Positions 1 to 7,283 of a stretch of DNA of 47,475 bases are shown here, piece by piece. The stretch spans positions 1 through 47,475 of IMG/VR virus record IMGVR_UViG_3300017987_005486. One strand, given 5' to 3'. The stretch's first letter is position 1. Each line of letters opens with the position of its first letter. The notes beneath the pieces were generated by a model. That model made no database searches. It saw nothing but the letters and a program-made list of their open reading frames with translations, and was not told where the DNA came from. The DNA comes from a virus. A program made the position numbers and the translations under genes.

Positions 1-132
1 AAAACTGCAAAGAAAGCAATGAAAAAGCCTGCTAAGAAGGCTGAAAAGTCTAAAGAGCCTGCTAAGGAAACTGAAAAAAAGACTGTTTCAACCAAGAACC
101 CTCTTCCGGCTCTTGATCTCGAAAAGCTTTAA
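1..132 (+). CDS. C-terminal end of a Lys/Ala/Pro-rich protein (partial)
   Basis: The window opens inside a gene whose frame starts at base 1 and stops at TAA 130-132. The visible 43 residues are almost all Lys, Ala, Pro, Glu and Thr (AKKAMKKPAKKAEKSKEPAK and similar), ending in the less biased NPLPALDLEKL. Such basic, low-complexity tails resemble histone-H1-like or DNA-condensing tails, and also disordered tails of phage structural proteins. The start is outside the window, so the function cannot be set. The next gene follows after 12 bases with its own AAGGAG ribosome site, so the two are probably co-transcribed. Confidence 0.7.
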   Translation, partial: KTAKKAMKKPAKKAEKSKEPAKETEKKTVSTKNPLPALDLEKL

Positions 133-144
133 GGAGTCGATAAT

Positions 145-420
145 ATGATCTTCCAATATGTATGCAATCGTTGCCAAAAGGTCCATGAAAGCACCCATCG
201 GATTGGGAAAGCTCCACGAGAAATTTCTTGCCCCGATTGTGGTGAAAAGTGTGAGCGCTTTTATGGTGAGATGAATTTCATTCTTAAAGGATCAGCTGGA
301 AGTTGGCCCAGCAAAGGCAAAAAGTTCAATCGCGAGATGACAAAGCGCAACGAGGAAGCAGGAAAGAAGATGCGAAAGACGTGGGGTGGTACTCAACCTA
401 AGCTGATCGATCAGAGTTAG
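145..420 (+). CDS. Small zinc-ribbon protein, FmdB-like
   Basis: This 91-residue protein begins with a zinc ribbon: CNRC near residues 7-10 and CPDC near residues 29-32, followed by GEKCERFYGE. The spacing and the aromatic start (MIFQYVCNRC) match the FmdB/putative regulatory zinc-ribbon family, which is common in large phages next to structural genes. The C-terminal half is basic (KGKKFNREMTKRNEEAGKKM) and probably contacts nucleic acid or a partner protein. The start is well set by AAGGAG eight bases upstream. The biochemical role of these small phage ribbons is unknown; the fold call is fairly secure, the function is not. Confidence 0.7.
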   Translation: MIFQYVCNRCQKVHESTHRIGKAPREISCPDCGEKCERFYGEMNFILKGSAGSWPSKGKKFNREMTKRNEEAGKKMRKTWGGTQPKLIDQS

Positions 421-434
421 AATGGAGCTCTGAA

Positions 435-704
435 ATGATGAAGGATAAGGACGACAACAAGTCTACGCTGTATCGTACCAGCGACATCTATTTTGCCGCG
501 TATCTTTGCGCAATTGATTTGACGATGGAGACGACAGAAAGCGAAAAAAATGAGAATGGTGGAAAGAAGGTAATTTTCGTTTTCAAAGTGCCTCGTAAAG
601 ACTTAGAAAGACTTAAGGCGGGCTTTTTCGGGGGCTCAGCTACGGTTAAGGTTCAAAGGTACGTACAAGCAATTCGAAATTTGAAATCGATGTGCTTCGT
701 CTGA
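435..704 (+). CDS. Small conserved-looking protein, resembles DUF5659
   Basis: The 89-residue product has the layout YRTSDIYFAAYLCAIDL, then KKVIFVFKVP, then VQRYVQAIRNLKSM. This order (a T-S/T-D-hydrophobic helix, a strand of the form V-F-V-F, and a closing helix with I-R-x-L-K) is what I recall for the DUF5659 family of small phage and bacterial proteins of unknown role. Two ATGs (435 and 438) are adjacent; GGAGC lies about eight bases before the first. It sits between the zinc-ribbon gene and a virion protein. No catalytic motif is visible. Confidence 0.6.
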   Translation: MMKDKDDNKSTLYRTSDIYFAAYLCAIDLTMETTESEKNENGGKKVIFVFKVPRKDLERLKAGFFGGSATVKVQRYVQAIRNLKSMCFV

Positions 705-716
705 TAAGGGGAAAAG

Positions 717-1472
717 ATGGCAACTTTTCCTGGTTCTTATGTTCCGATAGATGCGCATTCAAATGCGAGAGTCAATGAAATTGTTGACAATTTGCTGACT
801 CCACGTTTATTGAATTTTCGTCAAGTATCCGTATATGACGAAACAGCGCAACGAGTAAGTGCAACTGTCTTTAATTTGACATACTCAAATTGGAATGCGG
901 CTTTTTCTGTGGTGGTCCATTTGAATGGGGACCAAATTGTTATCCCAGCTTCGATTGACTATGTTTTGGGTTCAGTTACTCTTGCTGCGGCTACAACTGA
1001 AGCGGATACGGTCCAAGTTACCTATAACATTGATTGGTTCCCGGTGGGAGTTCTTGCTGGAATGATTTACCAAGCAATTGATGTGATTAACAATTCTGGT
1101 ACAAGTTCTGCAACTACGTACACAATTGCTGATGCTCCCAGCAACTGGAATAGTGTTATAGCTGATCTTGTTGTAGCTATGTGCATGGAAAAGCTATTGC
1201 TTGATTATGACCTTTGGTATGGACGTCTCATCTTCTCAATTGGGGCAAATGAACTAAATGAGGGTGGTGGAGATGTAGTAGGTCAAATCGAGACAATTAA
1301 GACCAATGCAGAAACACGTGCTAATACCGCACTGGAAAATGAGAAATTCAAAATCGGGAATTTGCTTTCACCCCCGACTTCAATATATTATGCAGCAGTA
1401 CGGGGAATAGGTCGTACAGGAGCTCATACTTACGGGAAGTTGCGAGGTTGGAAACCGCGTCGTTATATCTGA
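717..1472 (+). CDS. Putative virion (head-completion or tail) protein
   Basis: This is a 251-residue protein of unrecognised family. The first 110 residues look like a beta-rich domain with regular hydrophobic strands (VHLNGDQIVIPASIDYVLGS, then VTLAAATTEADTVQVTYNID). This is followed by a helical segment (GVLAGMIYQAIDVINN; VIADLVVAMCMEKLLLDYDL) and a basic C terminus (GKLRGWKPRRYI). The ribosome site AAGGGGAAAAG sits directly before the ATG. A beta domain followed by helices, located upstream of a connector-like gene, suggests a structural or head-tail joining role. That role is inferred from position only. Confidence 0.6.
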   Translation: MATFPGSYVPIDAHSNARVNEIVDNLLTPRLLNFRQVSVYDETAQRVSATVFNLTYSNWNAAFSVVVHLNGDQIVIPASIDYVLGSVTLAAATTEADTVQVTYNIDWFPVGVLAGMIYQAIDVINNSGTSSATTYTIADAPSNWNSVIADLVVAMCMEKLLLDYDLWYGRLIFSIGANELNEGGGDVVGQIETIKTNAETRANTALENEKFKIGNLLSPPTSIYYAAVRGIGRTGAHTYGKLRGWKPRRYI

Positions 1473-1482
1473 GGAGAAAAAC

Positions 1483-1737
1483 ATGGATAGGAAGCAAAAA
1501 GTCAGAGTTGCAAGAAGTCTTGTAAGATTGGCCAAAGAACTGAATGCGCAAGACAGGATTCGTCGCCGCGAACAGGGAATGAACGCGCTTGTAACCAAGC
1601 TTATTGATTTCACAGATGGTGATCTTAGAAAGATGTTGACAGCGGTGATTATGGCTGGTCAGAAGGCAGGCAAGATTCCAGCTGGCTCTACAATGAAGCT
1701 GATCAACAAGCTACAGCAGGCATTGAAGGTTGTTTAA
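1483..1737 (+). CDS. Small basic protein with the shared N-terminal helix
   Basis: The 84-residue, strongly basic protein starts with VRVARSLVRLAKEL (residues 7-20), one of several copies in this window of an N-terminal amphipathic helix of the form A-[RK]-x-L-[VL]-[KR]-[LI]-A-K-x-L. The rest is predicted helical (MNALVTKLIDFTDGDLRKML; GSTMKLINKLQQALKV). GAGGAG lies six to eleven bases before the ATG. The stop codon overlaps the next start (TAATG), so translation is probably coupled. Function unknown; the shared start suggests a common destination, perhaps the virion. Confidence 0.65.
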   Translation: MDRKQKVRVARSLVRLAKELNAQDRIRRREQGMNALVTKLIDFTDGDLRKMLTAVIMAGQKAGKIPAGSTMKLINKLQQALKVV

Positions 1738-2069
1738 TGAACGAGATTGCACGAGAGATAGCTGAAATTAGACGCATACTGAGTTCGGCACGTCTAATTG
1801 ACGTTGTTCGAAAAGAGGTGCGTCGTGCAATGTGTGGGCAACGTGCTATGGTTCTTGGAGGGGAAGTTTCTGACAATCCGAATTATGATGTCATTATTAT
1901 GCACGATTCAGGAAAACAAGGAAATGGTTTGATTACCAGACGATTGAAGAAAGCAGTAGATGATATTGAAATTACAGAATTGAATAGCATGGTCAAAAGT
2001 GTGCTTGGAATTCGCTATGCGCGACGAGGTAGAAAGCATGGAGTACCTAAAGCCGAACAGTCTTCATGA
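1737..2069 (+). CDS. Small protein of unknown function with a related N-terminal helix
   Basis: The 110-residue product is coupled to the gene before it by TAATG. Its N terminus (EIAREIAEIRRILSSARL) is a weaker version of the helix shared by neighbours. The middle has strand-like segments (MVLGGEV, YDVIIMHD) and the end is basic (RYARRGRKHG). Its last 32 bases overlap the start of the L,D-carboxypeptidase gene in another frame. I recognise no family. Confidence rests on tight packing and a codon pattern like that of its neighbours. Confidence 0.55.
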   Translation: MNEIAREIAEIRRILSSARLIDVVRKEVRRAMCGQRAMVLGGEVSDNPNYDVIIMHDSGKQGNGLITRRLKKAVDDIEITELNSMVKSVLGIRYARRGRKHGVPKAEQSS

Positions 2070-2985
2070 CGGTGATCGGGTTGCAATTATTGCTCCATCT
2101 TCGCCTGTATCGTCCATGCGAAGCATTCAAAATGCTTTTTCCGTATTTGAGGCTAATAATCTTGTTCCAGTCTTAGGGCAGAATCTAACTCATGTTCGTT
2201 CAGATTGTTGGAGTGCTGCATCTATCAAAGAACGAGTTGATGAAATTATATGGGCTTTTGAAGATAGCTCTATAGCTGGAGTAATGGTAGCGGAAGGGGG
2301 ATATTCAGCCATAGAGCTATTGCCTTATCTCCCTTTTGAACTGGTTCGCGAATCTCAAAAACCCTTTGTTGGGATGTCGGATGTTACATCTATCAATAAT
2401 GCTTTTCTGCGATTTTCAGGGTTAGTGAATTTTTTAGGACCAAACATTCGTATACGCGATAAAGAACCTTTGGATCAAAACAGTTTGGCAACAGCATTAA
2501 GGCTGCTCAAAACTTCCGTAGCATGGCATGAGAAGCCTTGGGATAATATGCAGGCACCCGCACGTTGTGTTTGCGAGGGAATTGCGAAAGGAAAAGCTAT
2601 TGGGGGAAATTTGACATTGTTTACGGCATTGACGGGAACTCCATTTATGCCGAATGTAGACGGGGCTATATTGTTTTTTGAGGACATTCATACAGGTGGT
2701 TTTGAAGTTTCGCTTTGTTTGAATCAGCTTGAATTGGCAGGCGTATTTGACTCTGTTGCTGGAGTTGTCTTTGGTGAGTTTTGCAAAGTGCCTGATAGAG
2801 GAGATGGAGACTTACCAATAGAGGATGTCGTTGTTCGCTTTTTCAAAAAACGAGTACCATGTGTTATGGGGATGAATTTTAGTCATGGACATACGGTAGC
2901 AACAATTCCTCTTGGTGCAGATGTTTTGCTGGATGCAGAAAAGGGAATAGTTGATTTCGGGAATCCGTTTAATGTCGCAGCTTGA
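2038..2985 (+). CDS. L,D-carboxypeptidase / microcin-resistance-like peptidase (S66 family)
   Basis: The 315-residue protein has the S66 serine peptidase layout. It opens with the family's GDRVAIIAPSSP segment (residues 12-23). The nucleophile elbow GMSDVT contains Ser114, Glu215 lies in the strand ILFFEDIHTG, and the His site is GHTVATIPLG with His285. The Ser-Glu-His triad is therefore complete and the length is typical. LdcA enzymes remove the terminal D-Ala from murein tetrapeptides; MccF relatives cleave microcin C. In a phage a cell-wall role in lysis, entry or peptide recycling is plausible, but position alone does not decide. ATG 2038 is chosen because GAGGT lies about ten bases upstream; GTG 1999 and ATG 2017 lack a good site. 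Its end overlaps the next gene. Confidence 0.88.
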   Translation: MEYLKPNSLHDGDRVAIIAPSSPVSSMRSIQNAFSVFEANNLVPVLGQNLTHVRSDCWSAASIKERVDEIIWAFEDSSIAGVMVAEGGYSAIELLPYLPFELVRESQKPFVGMSDVTSINNAFLRFSGLVNFLGPNIRIRDKEPLDQNSLATALRLLKTSVAWHEKPWDNMQAPARCVCEGIAKGKAIGGNLTLFTALTGTPFMPNVDGAILFFEDIHTGGFEVSLCLNQLELAGVFDSVAGVVFGEFCKVPDRGDGDLPIEDVVVRFFKKRVPCVMGMNFSHGHTVATIPLGADVLLDAEKGIVDFGNPFNVAA

Positions 2986-3550
2986 AAAAAAGAAGACCGT
3001 TTTAGGCACAAAGGTGATAGCAGACAGTGAACTTGTTTTAAGCTTTTCGTTGTACAAGAAGGGCGATTACGTAAGTGGAAATTGCAAATGGGAAACTGAC
3101 GGAGAAAAATATTCTGATACTCGTGTATTTGGGAAAGTTGGCGACTCAAATGTTGAAGAGTCAATCGCTAAGTGGATAAGCGATATTTCTGATCAAGTAG
3201 ATGTTCCAATCAGTGTTGAACAATGGGATACAGGTGATGATATGAAACCATTAAACAAAGTTTTACCAGCACCAAAATTGAACTTGGCCAGGATGGTTGA
3301 TGAAGTTGCGCGACAATTTACGACCAGAAACATAGTTGGTCCTCCAGAACCTGAAGAGGGAGATGAAGAATACCTTAGAGTTGCATACGGAGATGACAAC
3401 CTCAAGGTCGTAATTGAGGCTGAGAATGGTGAGTTTGAGGTTGAAGTTTACAAGCTTGAAGATGGTGTCTGGAATTCGATTGAAGAGTACTACTTTGGCA
3501 CGTATGATGAAGCGGAAGCAAAATTCGAAGAAATTCTTGCAGAGTTCTAA
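2972..3550 (+). CDS. Acidic protein of unknown function
   Basis: The 192-residue protein begins at ATG 2972, inside the end of the carboxypeptidase gene; an in-frame TTG at 2951 is less likely. It opens with strand-like repeats (VIADSELVLSFSLYKKGDYV; GNCKWETDGEKY). The second half is strongly acidic (PEPEEGDEEYLRVAYGDDNL; FEVEVYKLEDGVWNSIEEYY). It has a linker rich in Pro and Lys around residues 95-105 (NKVLPAPKLNLARMVDEVAR). No catalytic or metal motif is visible. It lies between the peptidase and a connector-like gene, so it may be a small virion or assembly factor. Confidence 0.6.
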   Translation: MSQLEKKKTVLGTKVIADSELVLSFSLYKKGDYVSGNCKWETDGEKYSDTRVFGKVGDSNVEESIAKWISDISDQVDVPISVEQWDTGDDMKPLNKVLPAPKLNLARMVDEVARQFTTRNIVGPPEPEEGDEEYLRVAYGDDNLKVVIEAENGEFEVEVYKLEDGVWNSIEEYYFGTYDEAEAKFEEILAEF

Positions 3551-3560
3551 GGATTGAATT

Positions 3561-4049
3561 ATGCCTGATGGTAAGTCTCCAACAACTGGTGAAGCTTTCT
3601 ATTCAGGAAGCTGGGAAGATATTCGCAAGCTTTGCAAAGTATTGAACATTGGTGAGGGACGGATTGCCCAAATCAATCAAGAGCTGGTAGAATTTTATCA
3701 AGAGCAGGTTGACCGCGAAATTGATGGTGAGTTAGAGCGGTATTACTATATCCCGTTGCATGCATATAACGTCTATCAACGAGGAACAAGCTCTACTGTT
3801 CCAGTATTTCCAGGTGCAATTCGTTCGTTGGCAAGGTATTGGACGGCTGGAATATTATTGACAAGCGAGTTTCAAGGTCTTGAGCCAAATGCAAATGAAT
3901 CGGCACAAAACTACATAACGGAAAGCAAGCAAAAACTTTATGATTTCATACGGTTTCAAAAACGCATTCCAGGACAGCGATGGAAGCACAATTTGAGAAC
4001 AATGCCACCGACAATGGCACCAGGGTTCAACCCGGAACCTGATTGGTAA
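3561..4049 (+). CDS. Head-tail connector/adaptor-like protein
   Basis: The 162-residue protein resembles small head-tail joining proteins (gp15/gp36-like adaptor families). It has an early helix (WEDIRKLCKVLNI), then EQVDREIDGELERYYYIPL, then PGAIRSLARYWTAGILLTSE. The pattern 'helix, I-D-x-x-L-x-x-x-Y, Pro, helix with A-x-x-W-T-A-x-x-L' is typical of these adaptors, which form a dodecameric ring under the portal. The C-terminal tail is long and Pro/Asn-rich (PPTMAPGFNPEPDW). The ribosome site TAAGGA is close to the ATG. The exact family cannot be named without a profile search. Confidence 0.6.
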   Translation: MPDGKSPTTGEAFYSGSWEDIRKLCKVLNIGEGRIAQINQELVEFYQEQVDREIDGELERYYYIPLHAYNVYQRGTSSTVPVFPGAIRSLARYWTAGILLTSEFQGLEPNANESAQNYITESKQKLYDFIRFQKRIPGQRWKHNLRTMPPTMAPGFNPEPDW

Positions 4050-4064
4050 AGGAAAAGGAACGAA

Positions 4065-4409
4065 ATGGATAGAATCAAGATTGCTCGAACCCTGTTAAAA
4101 CTTGCGAAGCAGTTGATTTCCGGGCAAATTAAGGGTGATAATGTTGATACCGTTATCAGAAGTATCCGTAAGGAGATAAAGGCATTTACACAGGTTTCAC
4201 TTCCGGTTGTGACGGGAAGCAGGGTGCGCGATGGCAAGGCTTTATTTATTGGGTATCCGTCACGTGACGACGCTTCTGAGGCTAATAGATATTTGAACAA
4301 ATTGGTTGCTAACTACAAAGGCAGAATAGCTATCAAGGTTGGAGCGGTAGTCATGGGTCGTAGCAGAAAAGCTCCTTTTGAATTTTTGGTGACTGTCAAA
4401 GAAGAATGA
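4065..4409 (+). CDS. Small protein with the shared N-terminal helix
   Basis: The 114-residue product starts MDRIKIARTLLKLAKQLISG, a clear copy of the N-terminal helix found in neighbouring genes. After residue about 40 it becomes a mixed alpha/beta domain (VSLPVVTGSRVRDGKALFIG; AIKVGAVVMGRSRKAPFEFL). AAAAGGAA lies just before the ATG. The stop overlaps the topoisomerase start as ATGA, so the two are translationally coupled. I recognise no family. If the helix is a targeting tag, this domain would be delivered to the same place as the topoisomerase. Confidence 0.6.
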   Translation: MDRIKIARTLLKLAKQLISGQIKGDNVDTVIRSIRKEIKAFTQVSLPVVTGSRVRDGKALFIGYPSRDDASEANRYLNKLVANYKGRIAIKVGAVVMGRSRKAPFEFLVTVKEE

Positions 4410-6148
4410 AAGAGATAGTTGCAGAGCTGCTTAGCATCGCTAAACTGTTACGTACGGTAAATCCGTATCTCAATACTCCTCCAACGGAGCTTGCTCGAAG
4501 GGTCAAAACTGAGAAAGACTCTAAAAAGAAGAAGCAAATGCAAGAAGCTCTTGGAGCTTGGAGATATGTTGTTCCAGGCCCATTTCGAAAGGTTGCACAA
4601 GAAAAGCTGACTCCAGCTCAACAAGCTCAACGAGTACGCAAAAGGTCAGATGGTGTTAGGAAGCTTGCTGAAAATTTGGGACGTTTGAGGGACAAGATAA
4701 ACAAGGACCTGAAATCAAACGACGAGAAAGAGCAATTAACTGCGATGGTTGTTGCTCTTATGGATAAGACGGCTGAACGTGTGGGGAATGAGAGCTCAGC
4801 AAAAAACAATGATCACCTTGGAGTAACAACGTTCAGGAAGAAGAATTTCTCGATTGATGGAGATAGAGTCAAGCTTGTCTATACAGGAAAGTCAGGAGTC
4901 AAACACCAGAAGGAATTTACAGACAAGCGTTTAGCTACTATGCTCAAAAGTTTGTTGGATAGAACGAACGGAAACTCGGATTTTGTATTCAAAACGAACG
5001 ATGGGTTCAAAATCAAAGCTGATCGGATAAATAGGTTTTTGCAGCCATTTAACATTCGAGCAAAGGATATTCGAGGATATGCAGCTAACCGCTACATGAT
5101 TCGTTCTTTGAAACGTCGTGCAATTGAGCCAGATGAAAAAGACAGAAAAAAGCGATTTTTGGAGACTCTTAAGGATGTAGCAGAAAGAGTGGGACATACG
5201 CCAGGAATGCTTCGAAATTCGTATCTACTGCCCAATCTTGAAGAGCAGTACATCAAGAAAGGAAAAATAGTGGAGTTGAATGGTAAGAAACGCACAGCGG
5301 TGCAATGGGGAGCGCCAAACAACTTAGCACAGGCAAAAACTTTAAGGCTTCTGTGGAATTTTTGGAAGATGTCGGGAATCAAATTTGCCGACTTCCAAAC
5401 ACATACGGAGGTCAAGTTTCCGCCTTCTGATGACAATGTAGACGATAGAGTAGAAATGGACTTTTACACGCTGCTGAATGAGTTTCATATCACAGCAACG
5501 GTAAAGGGAGATTACCTTGGAGCAACACAGTCCAATAGGAGAGCACGCGCTTCGGAAGATTGGGACCGTGGTAGTGACCTTTCGGATGGACCTTTTTCGT
5601 TTGAAACGTGGGCAAACATTTTAGGCGATATGTTGAGTTGTGAGTTGGAGAATGTCGTTTCTGATGTGATGCATAACCCAGAATGGCAAAAGTATCACGG
5701 TTGGACTCCCAGGTGTGAAGGTGGAGAGGGAATTTCAGAGGGTGAAATGGAGGAGAAGTTACAAAATCAAAGTGAGGGAGCATTAGACTCTCAAATTAGC
5801 GTCTGGGAGGGAGAGGGAATGGAAAACGAAAAAGTTGCCAAGGAATTGGTTAGAATTGCCTATTTGGTGTTAGCAGCAGATGTTTGGACTCTTTTGAAAG
5901 AAAATGTTCCCGAGCACAAGCTCCGTCCTGAAAGGAAAGATAAGGACCGTATTTACAGAAGCATTTTTGAGAGAGCACGTGGAGACGTAAACAAGATGCT
6001 TCAGTTAGCCAGAGCTATGGCAAAAAGCATAAAGGGTGCAGCTAAAGCATGGCGGCGTTATGAAGCTGCTGAAGACCAGAATTTTCATGACGTTGCAGAA
6101 ATTTTTCATGAGCGGGCAAGAGAACTCGCCTTGCAAGGAAAGTTCTAA
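4406..6148 (+). CDS. Type IB DNA topoisomerase with a long C-terminal extension
   Basis: Residues about 70-290 form a poxvirus/bacterial-type topoisomerase IB core. The whole catalytic set is present: Arg125 (AERVGNE), Lys162 (YTGKSGVK), Arg223 (KDIRGY), His264 (VGHTPG) and nucleophile Tyr273 (RNSYLLP). Enzymes of this family relax supercoils through a 3'-phosphotyrosine intermediate. The protein starts with the helix shared by its neighbours (EIVAELLSIAKLL). Residues 305-580 are an extension not found in ordinary TopIB. They include a strand-rich part (VEMDFYTLLNEFHITATVKG), an acidic linker and a helical tail that starts with another copy of the shared helix at residue 472. The gene lies among head-tail joining genes, not replication genes, so a virion-borne or packaging-linked role is possible (inference). 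Confidence 0.9.
   Translation: MKEIVAELLSIAKLLRTVNPYLNTPPTELARRVKTEKDSKKKKQMQEALGAWRYVVPGPFRKVAQEKLTPAQQAQRVRKRSDGVRKLAENLGRLRDKINKDLKSNDEKEQLTAMVVALMDKTAERVGNESSAKNNDHLGVTTFRKKNFSIDGDRVKLVYTGKSGVKHQKEFTDKRLATMLKSLLDRTNGNSDFVFKTNDGFKIKADRINRFLQPFNIRAKDIRGYAANRYMIRSLKRRAIEPDEKDRKKRFLETLKDVAERVGHTPGMLRNSYLLPNLEEQYIKKGKIVELNGKKRTAVQWGAPNNLAQAKTLRLLWNFWKMSGIKFADFQTHTEVKFPPSDDNVDDRVEMDFYTLLNEFHITATVKGDYLGATQSNRRARASEDWDRGSDLSDGPFSFETWANILGDMLSCELENVVSDVMHNPEWQKYHGWTPRCEGGEGISEGEMEEKLQNQSEGALDSQISVWEGEGMENEKVAKELVRIAYLVLAADVWTLLKENVPEHKLRPERKDKDRIYRSIFERARGDVNKMLQLARAMAKSIKGAAKAWRRYEAAEDQNFHDVAEIFHERARELALQGKF
5819..6148 (+). other. Possible internal translation start inside the topoisomerase gene
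   Basis: ATG 5819 is in frame with the topoisomerase (its residue 472) and is preceded by the purine-rich GGGAGGGAGAGGGA. The 109-residue product from here would begin MENEKVAKELVRIAYLVLAA, which matches the N-terminal helix used by separate genes nearby, followed by a basic helical domain. This suggests either a nested second product, or a formerly separate gene fused in frame to the topoisomerase. Only the sequence pattern supports it. Confidence 0.45.
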
Positions 6149-6163
6149 GTAGTTGGTAGATAA

Positions 6164-6748
6164 ATGTATACGAATCCGAGCAACATTATCAAAACCCTTA
6201 TTCGTATGTTGCAGACGAATAAAGAAAATGTCGATTGTGTGATTCGAGTTTATGAGCCTTCTAAGCAGCTAACTATTTTGGAAGGAATGAGAAAGACCCT
6301 TCCAGCAGATTCTTTCCCAAGTCTTGAAATTGAACCAACAACTGGATCGAACAATTGGTATGCAACTCGCGCTCAAATGCCACGTTATAGCTTTGAATGC
6401 ACTTTAACGGTCTTGAATAGCAATGAGCAATACGGAGTTGAATACATTTCTACTGTAGCTTCAGCTGTTATAGAGATTATGTCTGATCCACAGAATTTGC
6501 AACTTCGTGTTATGAACGAAGTTAGGTGGGACCCGAACATTGGATTGTGCGATACGTACATTACAGATAGCTTGGTGGAAAATGCAACCTACAATGCTCT
6601 AAAAGATGGTACAGTAAGGACTTGTACATTTGATTGGTTCGCAATGATACATGAACCATTTCCTGACAGTCATTTTTGGATTTTCTTTGCAAATGCGCCT
6701 GAACCAGTAACAGTTAGGCCCAGAGAGAAAATTATTCCTCCTGCGTAG
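6164..6748 (+). CDS. Putative neck or tail-terminator protein
   Basis: The 194-residue protein has an N-terminal helix (PSNIIKTLIRMLQTN), a central alpha/beta part (YSFECTLTVLNSNEQYGVEY; ISTVASAVIEIMSDP) and a strand-rich end (VRTCTFDWFAMIHEPFPD). Small alpha/beta proteins between connector and tail-tube genes are often tail terminators or tail-completion proteins, and that is the best guess here. No diagnostic motif is visible. The ribosome site is weak (GGTAG). The stop is directly followed by an AT-rich promoter-like element, so a transcription unit may end or be boosted here. Confidence 0.5.
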   Translation: MYTNPSNIIKTLIRMLQTNKENVDCVIRVYEPSKQLTILEGMRKTLPADSFPSLEIEPTTGSNNWYATRAQMPRYSFECTLTVLNSNEQYGVEYISTVASAVIEIMSDPQNLQLRVMNEVRWDPNIGLCDTYITDSLVENATYNALKDGTVRTCTFDWFAMIHEPFPDSHFWIFFANAPEPVTVRPREKIIPPA

Positions 6749-6783
6749 CATAATTTTTTTATATTTTGTCATTCTATAGAAAG
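6749..6783 (+). promoter_or_regulatory. AT-rich phage promoter-like element, copy 1
   Basis: The 18 bases CATAATTTTTTTATATTT at 6749-6766 are repeated perfectly at 45119-45136. At both sites TATA-(C)-GAAAG follows some 10-12 bases later, and a gene starts downstream (here ATG 6791). A shared element of this length in two short intergenic gaps suggests a phage-specific promoter. It does not match a sigma-70 -35/-10 pair. Confidence 0.5.
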
Positions 6784-6790
6784 ACAAAGT

Positions 6791-7042
6791 ATGGATGCCG
6801 AAAAAACTCTTACCAGCATTCAGCAAGCAAAGTTGCTTGCGCAGATGGACAGGGTAATTAAGCCCTTTACAAGGGTTTGGGATACAAATAGGGCTGCATT
6901 GGTTGATTTTATGCTGGATGAAGACGACGCAGGCGCTGTTTCTGCTGTTGAAATTATGCCGAAAGAAGTTGATAAGCTGATACAAGAAATCATGCAATAT
7001 CGAGAGAAACTTTTTGATATTGCATTTGCGATGGGTAGCTAA
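6791..7042 (+). CDS. Small helical protein of unknown function
   Basis: The 83-residue protein is probably all-helical (EKTLTSIQQAKLLAQMDRVI; VEIMPKEVDKLIQEIMQYRE), with an acidic centre (MLDEDDAGAV). It is the first gene after the repeated AT-rich element. GAAAGACAAAG precedes the ATG. The stop TAA runs straight into the ATG of the next gene with no gap, so the pair is probably made together. Size and position before the tail genes would suit a small tail-assembly or regulatory protein; nothing more can be claimed. Confidence 0.5.
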   Translation: MDAEKTLTSIQQAKLLAQMDRVIKPFTRVWDTNRAALVDFMLDEDDAGAVSAVEIMPKEVDKLIQEIMQYREKLFDIAFAMGS

Positions 7043-7282
7043 ATGACTCCGACAGCACGAAACTATGTTAATTTGAGGGTTATTTATCGTTTGAAGGACG
7101 TTCAAAAAAGTCTTGCTGTTTTGAAAAGAGCAGCAATTGATTTGCAAAGGTTCAGCGGAAGAAATTTGACAGAAGATCAACTAACAACGATTCTTGAACG
7201 TGCTGACTCGGATTCACAAAAAGCGTTAAAAGCTTTGGCTGATTTGAAGAGAGATGTCAAAGGGTTTCTAAGGAGGATATAG
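7043..7282 (+). CDS. Small basic helical protein of unknown function
   Basis: The 79-residue product is helical and basic, with likely coiled-coil segments (LKDVQKSLAVLKRAAIDLQR; SQKALKALADLKRDVKGFLR). It starts immediately after the previous stop codon without a separate ribosome site, which implies coupling. Its own end contains AAGGAGGATAT, the strong ribosome site of the next gene. No family recognised. Confidence 0.5.
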   Translation: MTPTARNYVNLRVIYRLKDVQKSLAVLKRAAIDLQRFSGRNLTEDQLTTILERADSDSQKALKALADLKRDVKGFLRRI

Positions 7283-7283
7283 A

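Noticed and set aside
1999-2037. Longer form of the carboxypeptidase from GTG 1999
   Set aside because: The extra residues match nothing in the S66 family, and ATG 2038 has the better ribosome site.
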